DNA of 64,000 nucleotides. Source: Amycolatopsis sp. A133 (GTDB lineage Bacteria; Actinomycetota; Actinomycetes; Mycobacteriales; Pseudonocardiaceae). The stretch lies in contig NZ_JAVHJU010000046.1 in the NCBI RefSeq assembly GCF_031082405.1, positions 52,576 to 116,575 of the forward strand, in the 5' to 3' direction. The translations under genes and the position numbers were made by a program. The notes under the pieces were generated by a model, which saw nothing but the letters and a program-made list of their open reading frames with translations, was not told the DNA's origin and ran no database searches. This document shows, in pieces, positions 32,472 to 41,903 of the stretch. Each line of letters opens with the position of its first letter. Positions within the stretch are counted from its first letter, which is position 1.

Positions 32472-33352
32472 TGGGGATCCACGCCGCGCTCGCCGTGCAC
32501 CCGGCTTCGGGACACGGCGCCGCCGCCCGGATCGCCGACACCGTCGCCGAGCGGCTGCGCACCGCCGTGGACCGGCTCGACGTGCTGGTCGCGCACTCCG
32601 TCGAGGAGTCCCGCGCCCTGATGCGGTCGTCCCACTCCGCCGGGCTGGACGTCCTGATCGTCCTCGGCGGCGACGGGGCCGCTCACCAGGGCGTCCAGTT
32701 CTGCGCGAACCACGACGTCGCGCTCGGCCTCGTCCCGGCGGGCACCGGCAACGACTTCGCCCGCGCCCTGGGCGTCCCCGGCGAACCGCTCCCCGCCGTC
32801 GACGCACTGGTCGCGGCCCTGAAATCCGGCGCCCGGCGGCGGATCGACCTCGGCCGCGTGGGCGACACCTGGTTCGCGACGGTGCTGTGCGCGGGCTTCG
32901 ACGCGAGCGTCAACGAACGCGCCAACCGGATGCGCTGGCCGTCCGGGCCCCGCCGCTACGACGCCGCGATCCTCGCCGAGCTGGCCGCGTTCCGCTCCCG
33001 CCCGGTGGTCGTCGACACCGCCGCCGGGCGCCTCGAGCTCGACGCGACCCTCGTGGCGATCGGCAACACCCGCTTCTACGGCGGCGGCGTCCCGATCTGC
33101 CCGACGGCCGACCCCGAAGACGGCGTCTTCGACATCACGGTCATCGGCCACGCCACCCGCCGCGGCCTGATCCGCATGCTCCCGGGCCTGCGCACCGGCA
33201 AACACCTCACCCACCCCGCCGTCCGCACCCTGCGCGCCCGCTCGGTCACCCTGACCGGCAACACCTGGCCCGCCTACGCCGACGGCGAGCCGCAGGGCAC
33301 GGTGCCCGTGACCGTCCACTGCGTCCCGGGCGCGCTCACCGTGCTGGCCTAA
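32471..33352 (+). CDS. Diacylglycerol kinase-like lipid kinase
   Basis: Protein of 293 aa with the DAGK catalytic fold: LIVLGGDGAAHQGVQF (GGDG nucleotide loop), GLVPAGTGNDFARALG, the C-terminal NTRFYGGGVPICPTADPEDG and PAYADGEP. It probably phosphorylates diacylglycerol or a related lipid on the inner membrane face. The third T/S of the usual GGDGT is Ala here. GTG 32471 overlaps the tatC stop by one base, so the two are coupled. In M. tuberculosis the corresponding position directly holds helY. Confidence 0.88.
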   Translation: MGIHAALAVHPASGHGAAARIADTVAERLRTAVDRLDVLVAHSVEESRALMRSSHSAGLDVLIVLGGDGAAHQGVQFCANHDVALGLVPAGTGNDFARALGVPGEPLPAVDALVAALKSGARRRIDLGRVGDTWFATVLCAGFDASVNERANRMRWPSGPRRYDAAILAELAAFRSRPVVVDTAAGRLELDATLVAIGNTRFYGGGVPICPTADPEDGVFDITVIGHATRRGLIRMLPGLRTGKHLTHPAVRTLRARSVTLTGNTWPAYADGEPQGTVPVTVHCVPGALTVLA

Positions 33353-33924
33353 CGGTCGTAGCCACCCGCCCGCGCCACCAGCTGCCGGAAGTGCGCCGGG
33401 GTCAGCAGCCGTCCCGTGCCGGCGAAGTAGACACCGCCGCAGCGGTGGCAGAACCAGCCCAGCTCCCACACCTGCTGCGCCGCCGGCACCCCGCGCCGCT
33501 GCCGCCGGTGCTCCCGCAGCCGCCGCGCGGACAACCACACCAGCACACCCGCCGCGCCGTACACGCACACCGCCGGCAGCGAAATCAGCGCAACACCCAG
33601 CACCTCCGACGCCACCCCGCCGGGCGGCGGATCGTCAGGCGCCGAAAACGGCAACAGCAGGAAACAACTCCCCACCAAGGCCAGCAGGATCGCCGCCGCC
33701 GGCAGGCCGCCACCGCGGCGCGGGGGAGGGAAGGGGTCCAGCGCACGGGCCACCGCCGTCACCGAAACGCCGCTGACCTGGCCGTTCGTCACGATCACGC
33801 CGTCACCGGCCGGCACCACGGCCGCCGGGCCCCGGCCGCGGTAGAACGAATGGCCACCGTGGTAGGCCGCAGGCACGTGCTGCACCCGGTCCAGCAAGCC
33901 GCAGCTCGGGCACGGTTCGGTCAT
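33349..33924 (-). CDS. Membrane protein with terminal zinc-ribbon-like CxxC pairs
   Basis: Protein of 191 aa. CPSCG near the N-terminus and CHRCG near the C-terminus flank two hydrophobic helices (AAAILLALVGSCFLLLPF and VALISLPAVCVYGAAGVLVW). The two CxxC pairs could together hold one zinc, bringing both cytoplasmic ends together. ATG 33924 is used because it starts just before CPSCG. It overlaps the diacylglycerol kinase gene tail to tail by 4 bp and is divergent from helY. Unknown function. Confidence 0.65.
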   Translation of the reverse strand: MTEPCPSCGLLDRVQHVPAAYHGGHSFYRGRGPAAVVPAGDGVIVTNGQVSGVSVTAVARALDPFPPPRRGGGLPAAAILLALVGSCFLLLPFSAPDDPPPGGVASEVLGVALISLPAVCVYGAAGVLVWLSARRLREHRRQRRGVPAAQQVWELGWFCHRCGGVYFAGTGRLLTPAHFRQLVARAGGYDR

Positions 33925-33983
33925 GCCCGCTCCGACGTCGCCGCACCGCACCCGGTTCCAGCGCCCAGGTTCCAGCGCCCACT

Positions 33984-34007
33984 GAAGTGTATAACGACCT
34001 ATACTTC
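33984..34007. promoter_or_regulatory. AT-rich dyad between the zinc-ribbon gene and helY
   Basis: GAAGTGTATA (33984-33993) and TATACTTC (34000-34007) form an imperfect inverted repeat containing TATACT on the plus strand and TATACA on the minus strand. It is likely the shared divergent promoter region. Confidence 0.5.
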
Positions 34008-34060
34008 GGGTCAGTGCACGCAACGTGCGAACTGCCGGAGGGGTGTGAAACCCTGACGAG

Positions 34061-36838
34061 GTGGCCAGTAGCCCTTCTCCGTCCCCGGCCGAGGCCTATG
34101 CGGCCTCCACGCGTCGCGGGAAATACCCCCAGCTGACGCGCTTCGCCGCGGAGGCGTCCTTCGAGTTCGACGAGTTCCAGATCCGCGGGTGCGAGGCCCT
34201 CGAGGGCGGCCACGGTGTGCTGGTCTGCGCACCGACCGGGGCGGGCAAGACGGTGGTCGGCGAGTTCGCCGTGCACCTGGCGCTGGCCGAGGGACGCAAG
34301 TGCTTCTACACGACGCCCATCAAGGCGTTGTCGAACCAGAAGTACGCCGACCTCGTCGCCCGCTACGGGGCCGGCGCCGTCGGCCTGCTGACCGGGGACA
34401 CCTCGATCAACGGCAACGCCCAGGTGGTCGTGATGACCACCGAGGTGCTGCGCAACATGCTCTACGCGGGCTCGTCGACGATCACCGACCTCGGTTACGT
34501 CGTGATGGACGAGGTGCACTACCTGGCCGACCGGTTCCGCGGCGCGGTCTGGGAAGAGGTCATCCTGCACCTGCCGGAGCACGTCCGCGTGGTCGGGCTG
34601 TCGGCGACGGTCAGCAACGCCGAGGAGTTCGGCGAGTGGCTGGTGGAGGTCCGGGGCGACACGACGGTGGTCGTCGACGAGCACCGGCCCGTGCCGCTGT
34701 GGCAGCACATGCTGGTCGGGAACCGGCTGCTCGACCTGTTCGCCGGGGAGGACGTGCACGCCCCGGGGGCCGAGCTGCGGATCAACCCGACCCTGCTGCG
34801 GCGGACCGAGGAGATCGGCCGTCAGTACGCGCCCGCCGGGTTCCGGGGGCCGCGGGGCCGCCGGGGTGCGCCGCCGCGGATGCCGCGGTTCCGGCCGCCG
34901 TCGCGGGTCGACGTCGTGGAGCAGCTGGACCGGGCGGGGTTGCTGCCGGCGATCGTGTTCATCTTCTCCCGCGCCGGGTGCGACGCCGCCGTGGCGCAGT
35001 GCGTGCGGTCCGGGTTGCGGCTGAACGGGCCGGGTGAGGTCGAGCAGATCCGGCGGGTCATCGAGGAGCGCACGGCGGACCTGCCCGAGGGTGATCTCGG
35101 CGTGCTCGGTTACTGGGAGTGGCGGGAGGCGCTGGAGCGGGGGATCGCGGGGCACCACGCGGGGTTGCTGCCGGCGTTCAAGGAGACCGTCGAGGAGCTG
35201 TTCGTCCGGGGGCTGGTGAAGGTCGTGTTCGCCACGGAGACCCTGGCGCTGGGGATCAACATGCCGGCGCGGACGGTCGTGCTCGAACGGCTGGTGAAGT
35301 ACAACGGCGAAGCGCACGTCGAGCTGACGCCGGGGGAGTACACGCAGCTCACGGGCCGCGCCGGGCGGCGCGGGATCGACGTCGAGGGCCACGCGGTCGT
35401 CGCGTGGCAGCCCGGGGTGGATCCGAAGCAGGTGGCGGGGCTGGCTTCGACGCGGACCTATCCGCTGCGGTCGTCATTCCGGCCGGGCTACAACATGGCG
35501 GTCAACCTGGTGGCGCAGGTCGGGGCCGCGGAGGCGCGTGAGCTGCTGGAGCAGTCGTTCGCGCAGTTCCAGGCCGACCGGTCGGTGGTGGGGACCGCGC
35601 GCCGGATCGAGCGGAACAAGGAAGCCCTGAAGGGCTACACGGCCGCGGTGACCGGCGATTTCGACGAGATGCTGGAGTACGTCGAGCTGCGTTCGAAGAT
35701 TTCGGCGCGGGAGAAGGCGTTGTCGCGGCAGAACACCGCCGTGCGCCGGGCCGGGACGGCGGAGTCGCTGGAGAAGCTGCGCAAGGGTGACGTCATCGCG
35801 GTGCCGGCGGGACGGCGGGCGGGGCTGGCCGTGGTCGTCGATCCGGGGCTGGACCCGATCCGGGAGCCGCGGCCGGTGGTGGTGACCGAGGACCGGTGGT
35901 CGGGGCCGTTGTCGGTGGCGGACTTCCCGGCGCCGGTCGAGGCGCTGGGGCGGATCAAGCTGCCCAAGCACGTCGAGCTGCGGTCGCCGCGGGCGCGCCG
36001 GGACATCGCCGCGACGTTGCGGAACGCCGGGATTTCGCTGCCGGGCCGGCAGAAGCGGCGTTCGGGGGCGAACGAGGACGGTGAGCTGGCCGTGTTGCAG
36101 CGGGCGCTCCGGGCGCACCCGTGCCACGGGCTGGCCGAGCGCGAGGCGAATCTGCGCTGGGTCGAGCGTTATCAGCGGCTGGCGGCGGAGACGCAGCAGC
36201 TGGAGCGGAAGGTCGCGGCGACCACGCACTCGCTGGCGCGGGCGTTCGACCGGATCTTGGCTTTGTTGGGGGAGCGCGGCTATCTGGGGCCGGAGTCGGC
36301 GGGAGACGGCGAGGATCGCGTCACCGAGCACGGGCGGCGGCTGACGCGGCTCTACAGCGAGTCGGATCTGCTGGCGGCCGAGTGCATCCGGCACGGGGTG
36401 TGGCGCAAGCTCAACCCGGCCGAGCTGGCCGCGGTCGTGTCGACGCTGGTGTTCGAGGCCCGGCGGGACACCGCCGGTGAGCCCCGGTTGCCGGGTGGTG
36501 CGGTGCCCGAGGCGTGGCAGGAGACGGCGCGGCTGTGGGTGGAGCTGACCGAGGACGAGCGGCGGCACCGGCTCGACCGGACCCGGGAGCCGGATGCCGG
36601 GTTCGCGTGGCCGGTTTATCGCTGGGCTCGTGGTGAATCCTTGGAGAAGGTGCTGACCGCGGCCGAGGCCAACGGCCAGGAGCTGTCGGCGGGTGATTTT
36701 GTGCGCTGGTCGCGTCAGGTGATCGACCTGCTCGACCAGATCCGGGACGTGCTGGGCAAGGCCGACCCGGTCGGTGCGGCGGCGGCCGATGCGGTGAAGG
36801 CGCTGCGCCGCGGGGTCGTGGCCGCGGGGGCGGCGTGA
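34061..36838 (+). CDS. helY: Mtr4/Ski2-like DExH RNA helicase HelY
   Basis: Protein of 925 aa, similar to actinobacterial HelY in length. It has the Q-motif region (FEFDEFQIRGCEAL), Walker A APTGAGKTVV, motif II VMDEVH, motif III GLSATVS and motif VI LTGRAGRRGID, followed by the arch and C-terminal DSHCT-like helical domain (EYVELRSKISAREKALS onwards). It unwinds structured RNA, probably in RNA decay or ribosome maturation. The start is GTG 34061 with only a weak GACGAG before it. The position after tatC/dgk matches Rv2092c. Confidence 0.93.
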   Translation: MASSPSPSPAEAYAASTRRGKYPQLTRFAAEASFEFDEFQIRGCEALEGGHGVLVCAPTGAGKTVVGEFAVHLALAEGRKCFYTTPIKALSNQKYADLVARYGAGAVGLLTGDTSINGNAQVVVMTTEVLRNMLYAGSSTITDLGYVVMDEVHYLADRFRGAVWEEVILHLPEHVRVVGLSATVSNAEEFGEWLVEVRGDTTVVVDEHRPVPLWQHMLVGNRLLDLFAGEDVHAPGAELRINPTLLRRTEEIGRQYAPAGFRGPRGRRGAPPRMPRFRPPSRVDVVEQLDRAGLLPAIVFIFSRAGCDAAVAQCVRSGLRLNGPGEVEQIRRVIEERTADLPEGDLGVLGYWEWREALERGIAGHHAGLLPAFKETVEELFVRGLVKVVFATETLALGINMPARTVVLERLVKYNGEAHVELTPGEYTQLTGRAGRRGIDVEGHAVVAWQPGVDPKQVAGLASTRTYPLRSSFRPGYNMAVNLVAQVGAAEARELLEQSFAQFQADRSVVGTARRIERNKEALKGYTAAVTGDFDEMLEYVELRSKISAREKALSRQNTAVRRAGTAESLEKLRKGDVIAVPAGRRAGLAVVVDPGLDPIREPRPVVVTEDRWSGPLSVADFPAPVEALGRIKLPKHVELRSPRARRDIAATLRNAGISLPGRQKRRSGANEDGELAVLQRALRAHPCHGLAEREANLRWVERYQRLAAETQQLERKVAATTHSLARAFDRILALLGERGYLGPESAGDGEDRVTEHGRRLTRLYSESDLLAAECIRHGVWRKLNPAELAAVVSTLVFEARRDTAGEPRLPGGAVPEAWQETARLWVELTEDERRHRLDRTREPDAGFAWPVYRWARGESLEKVLTAAEANGQELSAGDFVRWSRQVIDLLDQIRDVLGKADPVGAAAADAVKALRRGVVAAGAA

Positions 36839-36997
36839 ACTCGGTGTTAGCCCAGCTCCCGGGTGGCGGGGGCGGTGAGCGTGGACACGTGTGCTCGGCT
36901 CCGACCTGTGGTTGGATCGCCTGCGACACCGTGCGTGCGCGGCTTGCCGGTGTTTCGGGGTGGACAGCGTGATGAGCGAAGCAGGCGGAGGCAGACG

Positions 36998-37759
36998 ATG
37001 AGCACGCCGTATGGCGGCAACGACCCACAGCAGCCCCAGTACGGGCAGCAGCCGGGCGGCGCGTACCCGCCGAGCGGCCCGCAGGAGCAGCCGCAGTGGG
37101 GGCAGCAGCCTTCTTACGACCCGAACCAGCAGCAGTGGGGCCAGCCGCAGCAGCCCCAGTACGGGCAGCAGCCGGGCGGGTACCCCCCGCCGCAGCAGCC
37201 CCAGCAACCGCAGCAGTGGGGGCAGCAGCCGCCGCCCTACGGGCAGCAGCCCGGCGGGGGGTATCCGCAGAGCGGGCCGCAGGCGCAGCCCCAGTACGGG
37301 CAGCAGCCGGGTGGGGCGTACCCGCAGAGCGGGCCGCAGGCGCAGCCCCAGTACGGGCAGCAGCAGCCGCCGGGCCAGTACGACTACGGCCAGCAGTTCC
37401 CGGGCGCGGGTGCCCCGGAGGGCGAGACGCCGGCGAAGTCGAAGAAGGGCCTGCTGATCGGCGTGATCGCGGCGATCGCGGCGGTCGCGGTGTTCCTGAT
37501 CCTCGGGTTCGTGGCGCCGGGGTTCCTGAAGACGCAGGTCTTCAACAACACGCAGATGCAGACCGACGTGCAGAAGCTGCTGACCGAGACCTACAAGATC
37601 GAGGGCGTCACCGGCGTCACCTGTCCTGCCGAGCAGAAGGTGGAGGACGGGGCGAAGTTCGAGTGCACCGCCACGATCGCCGGCAAGCCGCAGCAGGTGC
37701 CGATCACGGTGAAGGGCGACGGCGGCAACTACGAGGTTTCCCCGCCCGCCTCGAAGTGA
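36998..37759 (+). CDS. Pro/Gln/Tyr-rich membrane protein with extracellular DUF4333
   Basis: Protein of 253 aa. Residues 1-140 are a low-complexity cytoplasmic tail made of QPQYGQQPGG-type repeats, also visible as 50-60-bp DNA repeats (for example 37266-37372). One TM helix follows (KKGLLIGVIAAIAAVAVFLIL), then an extracellular DUF4333 domain with two cysteines (VTCPA, FECTATI) that probably form a disulfide. GGCGGAGG precedes the ATG. Its location after helY matches Rv2091c. Such tails often drive self-association; the role is unknown. The repeat number may vary between strains. Confidence 0.85.
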   Translation: MSTPYGGNDPQQPQYGQQPGGAYPPSGPQEQPQWGQQPSYDPNQQQWGQPQQPQYGQQPGGYPPPQQPQQPQQWGQQPPPYGQQPGGGYPQSGPQAQPQYGQQPGGAYPQSGPQAQPQYGQQQPPGQYDYGQQFPGAGAPEGETPAKSKKGLLIGVIAAIAAVAVFLILGFVAPGFLKTQVFNNTQMQTDVQKLLTETYKIEGVTGVTCPAEQKVEDGAKFECTATIAGKPQQVPITVKGDGGNYEVSPPASK

Positions 37760-37765
37760 CGTGAT

Positions 37766-37804
37766 CGAAGCCCGGCCGCCGGTGGTTCCGGTGGCCGGGC
37801 TTCG
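37766..37804 (+). terminator. 12-bp hairpin terminator after the DUF4333 gene
   Basis: CGAAGCCCGGCC (37766-37777) pairs exactly with GGCCGGGCTTCG (37793-37804), starting 6 nt after the stop, followed by TCGTTT. Confidence 0.8.
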
Positions 37805-37827
37805 TCGTTTCCGGCGATGATCCGGGC

Positions 37828-39030
37828 ATGAGCGACTTCGAGATCCGGACGCTGGGCACCGAGGAACACCGGGCGGCGAGCAACCTGTTCCGGGAGAGCG
37901 TGCACTTCCCGCCGCCCGACGACGCCGAATGGGTGTACGCGGCGCGGTACTACCAGCCCGGGGGCGCGCTCGGGGCCTTCGATCCGGAGCTCATCGGGAC
38001 CGCGCGGTCCTTCGACGCCGAGCTGGCCGTGCCCGGTGGCGCCCGGCTGCCGATGGTGGGTGTCACCTCCGTGGGGGTCCGGGCCGACCGCACCCGTCGT
38101 GGTGTGCTGCGGGCGTTGATGACGGCGCAGCTGGAGGATTTCGCCGCGCGCGGGGTGGTGTTCGCGAACCTGCTGGCGTCCGAAGCCGGGATCTACGGCC
38201 GGTTCGGCTACGGCCTGGCCACCCGTTGCCGCGCTTACAGTGTCGACCGGTCCCGGGCGCGGTTGCGGCCGGACGCCCCGGTGGGCGGCGAGCTGGAGCT
38301 GCTGGACCTGGACCGGGCGCTCGAAGTGTGCCCGGGCGTGTACGCCGGTCTCGAGCACCGGCCGGGGATGATGACCCGGCCCGAGGTGCTGTGGCGGCTC
38401 TACGAGATGCAGCTGCGGCGGCACGCCTCGCCGGTGAAGGCGGTGGTGCACCACGGTCCCGGCGGGCCGGACGGGTTCGCCACCTACTCCGTCGACGGGG
38501 TGCCGGCCCATCCGTGGACCAAGACCCTGGAGGTGGCGGACCTGTTCGCGGGTTCCGCGACCGCGTACGCCGGGTTGTGGCGGTTCCTGCTCGGCATCGA
38601 CCTGGTGGACCGGATCGTCGCGGAATCGCGTCCGCTCGACGATCCGATCGACCTGCTGCTGGCCGACCACCGCCGCGGCACCGTCGACCGGATCGGGGAC
38701 GAGCACTGGATCCGGCTCGTCGACGTCCCGCGGGCGCTGGCCGCCCGGGCGTACGGGCACGCCGCGTCGGTGGTGCTGGAGGTGGCCGATCCGCTGCTGC
38801 CGGGCAACAGCGGTACCTACCGCGTGACCCCGGACGGCGCGGAGCGCACGGACCGGCCGGCCGGGCTTCGCCTGGACGTCACCACGTTGGCCATGGTCTA
38901 CCTCGGCACGTGGCGGCCCTCGGCGCTGGCCGGAGCGGGCCGGATCGAGGTCCGCGACCCGGCGGCTCCCGCGGCGGCCGACCTGCTCTTCGGCACCGGC
39001 GTGGCGGCCTGGAGCGGCAGCCACTTCTGA
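37828..39030 (+). CDS. Eis-like GNAT acetyltransferase (first copy)
   Basis: Protein of 400 aa. The N-terminal GNAT domain has the acetyl-CoA loop VGVRADRTRRGVLRALM, then a second GNAT-like domain and an SCP2-like C-terminus, the Eis layout. The invariant Tyr of YGRFGYG and the C-terminal Phe carboxylate (WSGSHF) match the general acid and base of Mycobacterium Eis, which multi-acetylates aminoglycosides and peptides. The natural substrate here is unknown; aminoglycoside acetylation is possible. A paralog follows 55 bp downstream. Confidence 0.88.
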   Translation: MSDFEIRTLGTEEHRAASNLFRESVHFPPPDDAEWVYAARYYQPGGALGAFDPELIGTARSFDAELAVPGGARLPMVGVTSVGVRADRTRRGVLRALMTAQLEDFAARGVVFANLLASEAGIYGRFGYGLATRCRAYSVDRSRARLRPDAPVGGELELLDLDRALEVCPGVYAGLEHRPGMMTRPEVLWRLYEMQLRRHASPVKAVVHHGPGGPDGFATYSVDGVPAHPWTKTLEVADLFAGSATAYAGLWRFLLGIDLVDRIVAESRPLDDPIDLLLADHRRGTVDRIGDEHWIRLVDVPRALAARAYGHAASVVLEVADPLLPGNSGTYRVTPDGAERTDRPAGLRLDVTTLAMVYLGTWRPSALAGAGRIEVRDPAAPAAADLLFGTGVAAWSGSHF

Positions 39031-39085
39031 GGGCGGCCGGGAAATCGGCGTGCCGGGCCCGGCGGTGGGCGGCAAGATCGGGAGG

Positions 39086-40303
39086 ATGACCGCCTTCGAC
39101 GTCCGCCCGATCACCGAAGAAGAGCGGCGCAGCACGTTCGACCTGCTGCGCCGCGCCTTGCACAGCCGGCGCGTCACCGACGACGTCTGGGCCCGGATCG
39201 GGGAGTCGTGGCCCGCCGTGCACAAGTTCGGCGCGTTCGACGGGGAGACGCCGGTCGGGATCGTCAGCTCCTACGACACCGAGATCGCCGTCCCGGGCGG
39301 GCGGGCCGTGCCGGTCGCCGCGGTGGAGGGCGTCGGCGTCCGCGCGGACCGGACCCGCCGCGGGGTGCTCAGCGCGATGATGGCCGTGCAGCTGGCCGAC
39401 TTCGCGGCGCGGGGGTTGCCGCTGGCGGTCCTGCACGCGAGCGAACCGACCATCTACGGCCGGTTCGGCTACGGCTCGGCCGCGCTCGGCAAGACCCTGC
39501 GGGTGGCGCGGCCGGCGGCCCGGCTCCACGAGCGCGTCCCGGCCGGCGGTGACGTCCGGCTGCTCACGCCCGCGGAGGCGGTGAAGGACCTGCCGGCGCT
39601 GTACCGGCGGATCGGGCTGCACCGGCCGGGCATGATCGGGCGTCCGGACTCGTGGTGGCCGATCTCGCACGACCGGCACGTGGGCCCGGACGGCGACCAC
39701 CTCGTGGCCGTCCACAGTGGACCGGACGGGGACGACGGGTTCGTCGTGTACGCCACGATCACCCGGCGGTCCCTCGGCTCACCCGACGAGGGTGCGGTGC
39801 TGGAGGTCCACGACCTGCACGCCGCCGGCCCGGTCGCGCGGGCCGCGCTCTGGCGGTACCTGCTGTCGGTCGACCTGGTCTCCGGGGTGCACGCCCGGCA
39901 CCGTCCGGTCGACGAGCCCCTCGCGCTGCTGCTGACCGACCACCGGCACGCGGCCACCCTCGCCGTCGAGGACGACCTGTGGCTGCGGCCGGTCGACGTC
40001 GCGGCCGCGCTCGCCGCGCGCAGCTACCGCGCGGCCGGGCCGGTGGTGCTCGCGGTGACCGACCGGCTGCTGCCGGCCAACACCGGGCACTACGAGGTCG
40101 GCCCGGACGGCGCCCGGCGCACCGACGCGCCCGCCGACCTGGCGCTCGACGTCGGCACCCTCGGCATGCTCTACCTCGGCCAGTGGGCCGCGACGACGCT
40201 GGCCGCCGCGGGCCGGATCGAGGTCCGCGACCCGGCCGCGGCGGTCCGGGCCGACGAGCTGTTCACCACGGTCACCGCGCCGTGGTGCGGCACGCACTTC
40301 TAG
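39086..40303 (+). CDS. Eis-like GNAT acetyltransferase (second copy)
   Basis: Protein of 405 aa with the same architecture as the preceding gene: VGVRADRTRRGVLSAMM, IYGRFGYGSA and terminal WCGTHF. The two clearly arose by duplication but have diverged strongly outside the active-site blocks, which suggests different substrates. The GGGAGG directly abuts the ATG, too close for a normal Shine-Dalgarno. Its stop overlaps the convergent exonuclease gene by 4 bp. Confidence 0.87.
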   Translation: MTAFDVRPITEEERRSTFDLLRRALHSRRVTDDVWARIGESWPAVHKFGAFDGETPVGIVSSYDTEIAVPGGRAVPVAAVEGVGVRADRTRRGVLSAMMAVQLADFAARGLPLAVLHASEPTIYGRFGYGSAALGKTLRVARPAARLHERVPAGGDVRLLTPAEAVKDLPALYRRIGLHRPGMIGRPDSWWPISHDRHVGPDGDHLVAVHSGPDGDDGFVVYATITRRSLGSPDEGAVLEVHDLHAAGPVARAALWRYLLSVDLVSGVHARHRPVDEPLALLLTDHRHAATLAVEDDLWLRPVDVAAALAARSYRAAGPVVLAVTDRLLPANTGHYEVGPDGARRTDAPADLALDVGTLGMLYLGQWAATTLAAAGRIEVRDPAAAVRADELFTTVTAPWCGTHF

Positions 40304-41244
40304 GCGCCGGGCAGGGCCTTGAGCAGCCGCTCGACCGAGTTGCCGAGGTTCCACCGCTCGGCCAGCTCGGCGACCCGCGCCGGATCGGCCGGTGCCGCCG
40401 GGACGGTGTCGGGCCGGGACTGTTCGACCGGCGCGTCGACCGCGACCCGGACCACGGTCGGGGCGACGGCGAGGTAGTCCGCTGCGTCCTTGAGCCGCAG
40501 CCGCGTCTTGAGGGGCACGCGGCTGTCGCCGGCGGCGGAGGCCTCCAGGAGCGCGTCGAGCGAGCCGAACTGCGTGATCAGCTTCGCGGCGGTCTTCTCG
40601 CCGATCCCGGCGACACCGGGAAGCCCGTCGGAGGGGTCGCCGCGCATCACCGACATGTCCGCGTACGCGGGCCCGGCGGTCTCGCGGGGCAGGCTGTAGC
40701 GCTCGGCGATCTCGGCCGGGCCGAGCACCTCGGCCTTGGCCCAGCCCTTCCCGACGTAGATGACGGCGGTGGGGGTCGGCTCGGTGCGGACCAGCTGGAA
40801 CAGGTCCCGGTCCCCGGTGATCACCTCGACCGGATCGGTCTTTTCGCGCGTGGCGAGCGCGCCGATGACGTCGTCGGCCTCGTAGCCGCCGGCTTCGGCG
40901 GTGGCGAACCCGAAGGCTTCGAGCAGCTCGAGGATGATCGGGACCTGCGGGGTGAGCGTGTCGGGCACGACTTCGACGTCGGGGCCGCTGCCGGTCTCTT
41001 CGGCCACGCGGTGCGCCTTGTAGCTGGGGAGCAGGTCGGTCCGGAACTTCGGCCGCCAGTCGGCGTCGAGGCAGCACACCAGCCGCGTGGGGCGCCGGTC
41101 GGTGAGGATCCGCGCGATCGTGTCGGCGAACCCCCGCACGGCGTTCACCTGCGTCCCGTCCGCGGCGCGCATCGAGTCGGGCAGGGCGAAGAAGGAGCGG
41201 AAGTACAGGCTCGCGGAGTCGAGCAGGGCAAGGGATCCGGTCAC
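40300..41244 (-). CDS. 5'-3' exonuclease (PolI N-terminal nuclease-like)
   Basis: Protein of 314 aa with the FEN/5'-nuclease fold: LLDSASLYFRSFFALPDSM, CLDADWRPKFRTDLLPSYK, metal-binding GGYEADDVIGALA and VEVITGDRDLFQLV. The H3TH motif is PSDGLPGVAGIGEKTAAKLI. It is a stand-alone homolog of the PolI 5' nuclease, as Rv2090, and probably removes flaps or RNA primers. GTG 41244 (MTGSLALLD) gives the family N-terminus; GTG 41250 is possible. The frame remains open upstream through the repeat region, but that part is not credible protein. Confidence 0.92.
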   Translation of the reverse strand: MTGSLALLDSASLYFRSFFALPDSMRAADGTQVNAVRGFADTIARILTDRRPTRLVCCLDADWRPKFRTDLLPSYKAHRVAEETGSGPDVEVVPDTLTPQVPIILELLEAFGFATAEAGGYEADDVIGALATREKTDPVEVITGDRDLFQLVRTEPTPTAVIYVGKGWAKAEVLGPAEIAERYSLPRETAGPAYADMSVMRGDPSDGLPGVAGIGEKTAAKLITQFGSLDALLEASAAGDSRVPLKTRLRLKDAADYLAVAPTVVRVAVDAPVEQSRPDTVPAAPADPARVAELAERWNLGNSVERLLKALPGA

Positions 41245-41423
41245 CCGCACAGCCTGCCACGGCCGGGGAGGGTGGGGGGAGCGCCACGCGTCTTGCGGTG
41301 CGGAAGAGGGGAGTGGGTGAGCGCTCTCGCTTTGGGCGGGGCTGCGGGCTGCGGGCTGTGGGCGCCGAGGCGGAACCGGGCGGGGCGGCAGCGGCACCTG
41401 CCGCCGCCGCGGCCGCCGCGGGA

Positions 41424-41800
41424 GCAAGCCCGCCGCTCCGGCTGCCACCGGTTTCGGCGGCACCGGATGAGCGCCCGGGAGCGGCAGGTCGGCCCGGACG
41501 GCGGCCATCGCCGGGCAAGCCCGCCGCTCCGGCCGCCACCGGTTTCGGCGAAGCCGGGCGAGTGCCCGGCGGCGGCACGCGCCACCAGCCCGCCGCTCTG
41601 ACCGCCACCGGTGCCGGCGAACCGGGCGGGGTCCGGCCGCGGCAGCCGCAGCCGCACCCGCCGCGGCAGCCGCAGCCGCACCCGCCGCGGCAGCCGCAGC
41701 CGCTGCACGCGTCGCCACCGCGGAAGCAAGCCCGCCGCTCCGACCGCCACCGGCGTCAGCGAAACCCGGGCGAGTGCCCGGCGCGCGCCGCCGCCAGTCC
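41424..41800. repeat. Four imperfect dispersed copies of an AGCCCGCCGCTCCG block
   Basis: Copies near 41424, 41515, 41586 and 41725 share AGCCCGCCGCTCCG followed by (A/G)CCGCCACCGG; the first has CTGCCACCGG, the third a CTCTGA variant. The second and fourth continue into a GCCGGGCGAGTGCCCGG-like segment, with spacings of about 70 to 140 bp. They look like an old tandem duplication that has drifted. Confidence 0.7.
41637..41708. repeat. 24-bp tandem repeat, three units
   Basis: Units 41637-41660 and 41661-41684 are identical (CCGCGGCAGCCGCAGCCGCA, then CCCG); 41685-41708 matches for its first 19 bases. It is embedded in the larger degenerate repeat region. Confidence 0.85.
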
Positions 41801-41897
41801 CGCTGCTCCTCACCTCACCGGGCGTCACCGGGGGAGGCGCGTCACCCGGCCCGGCATGTCGCGGACCCACACGGTCCGGGCGGCTCGCCCGTCCCAC

Positions 41898-41903
41898 TAG
41901 GCT
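41898..41903 (+). promoter_or_regulatory. TAGGCT -10 for the leaderless peptidase gene
   Basis: TAGGCT is followed by 7 nt and the ATG at 41911, with no Shine-Dalgarno in between. Confidence 0.55.

Noticed and set aside
37096..37764. A 222-residue alternative frame in the Pro/Gln-rich gene
   Set aside because: The repeats make all frames open. Only the frame from 36998 gives a TM helix and a DUF4333 domain.
40300..41718. Extended N-terminus (472 aa) of the exonuclease
   Set aside because: The extra 158 residues are Ala/Pro/Arg repeats from the non-coding repeat gap. The nuclease fold starts at the GTG 41244.
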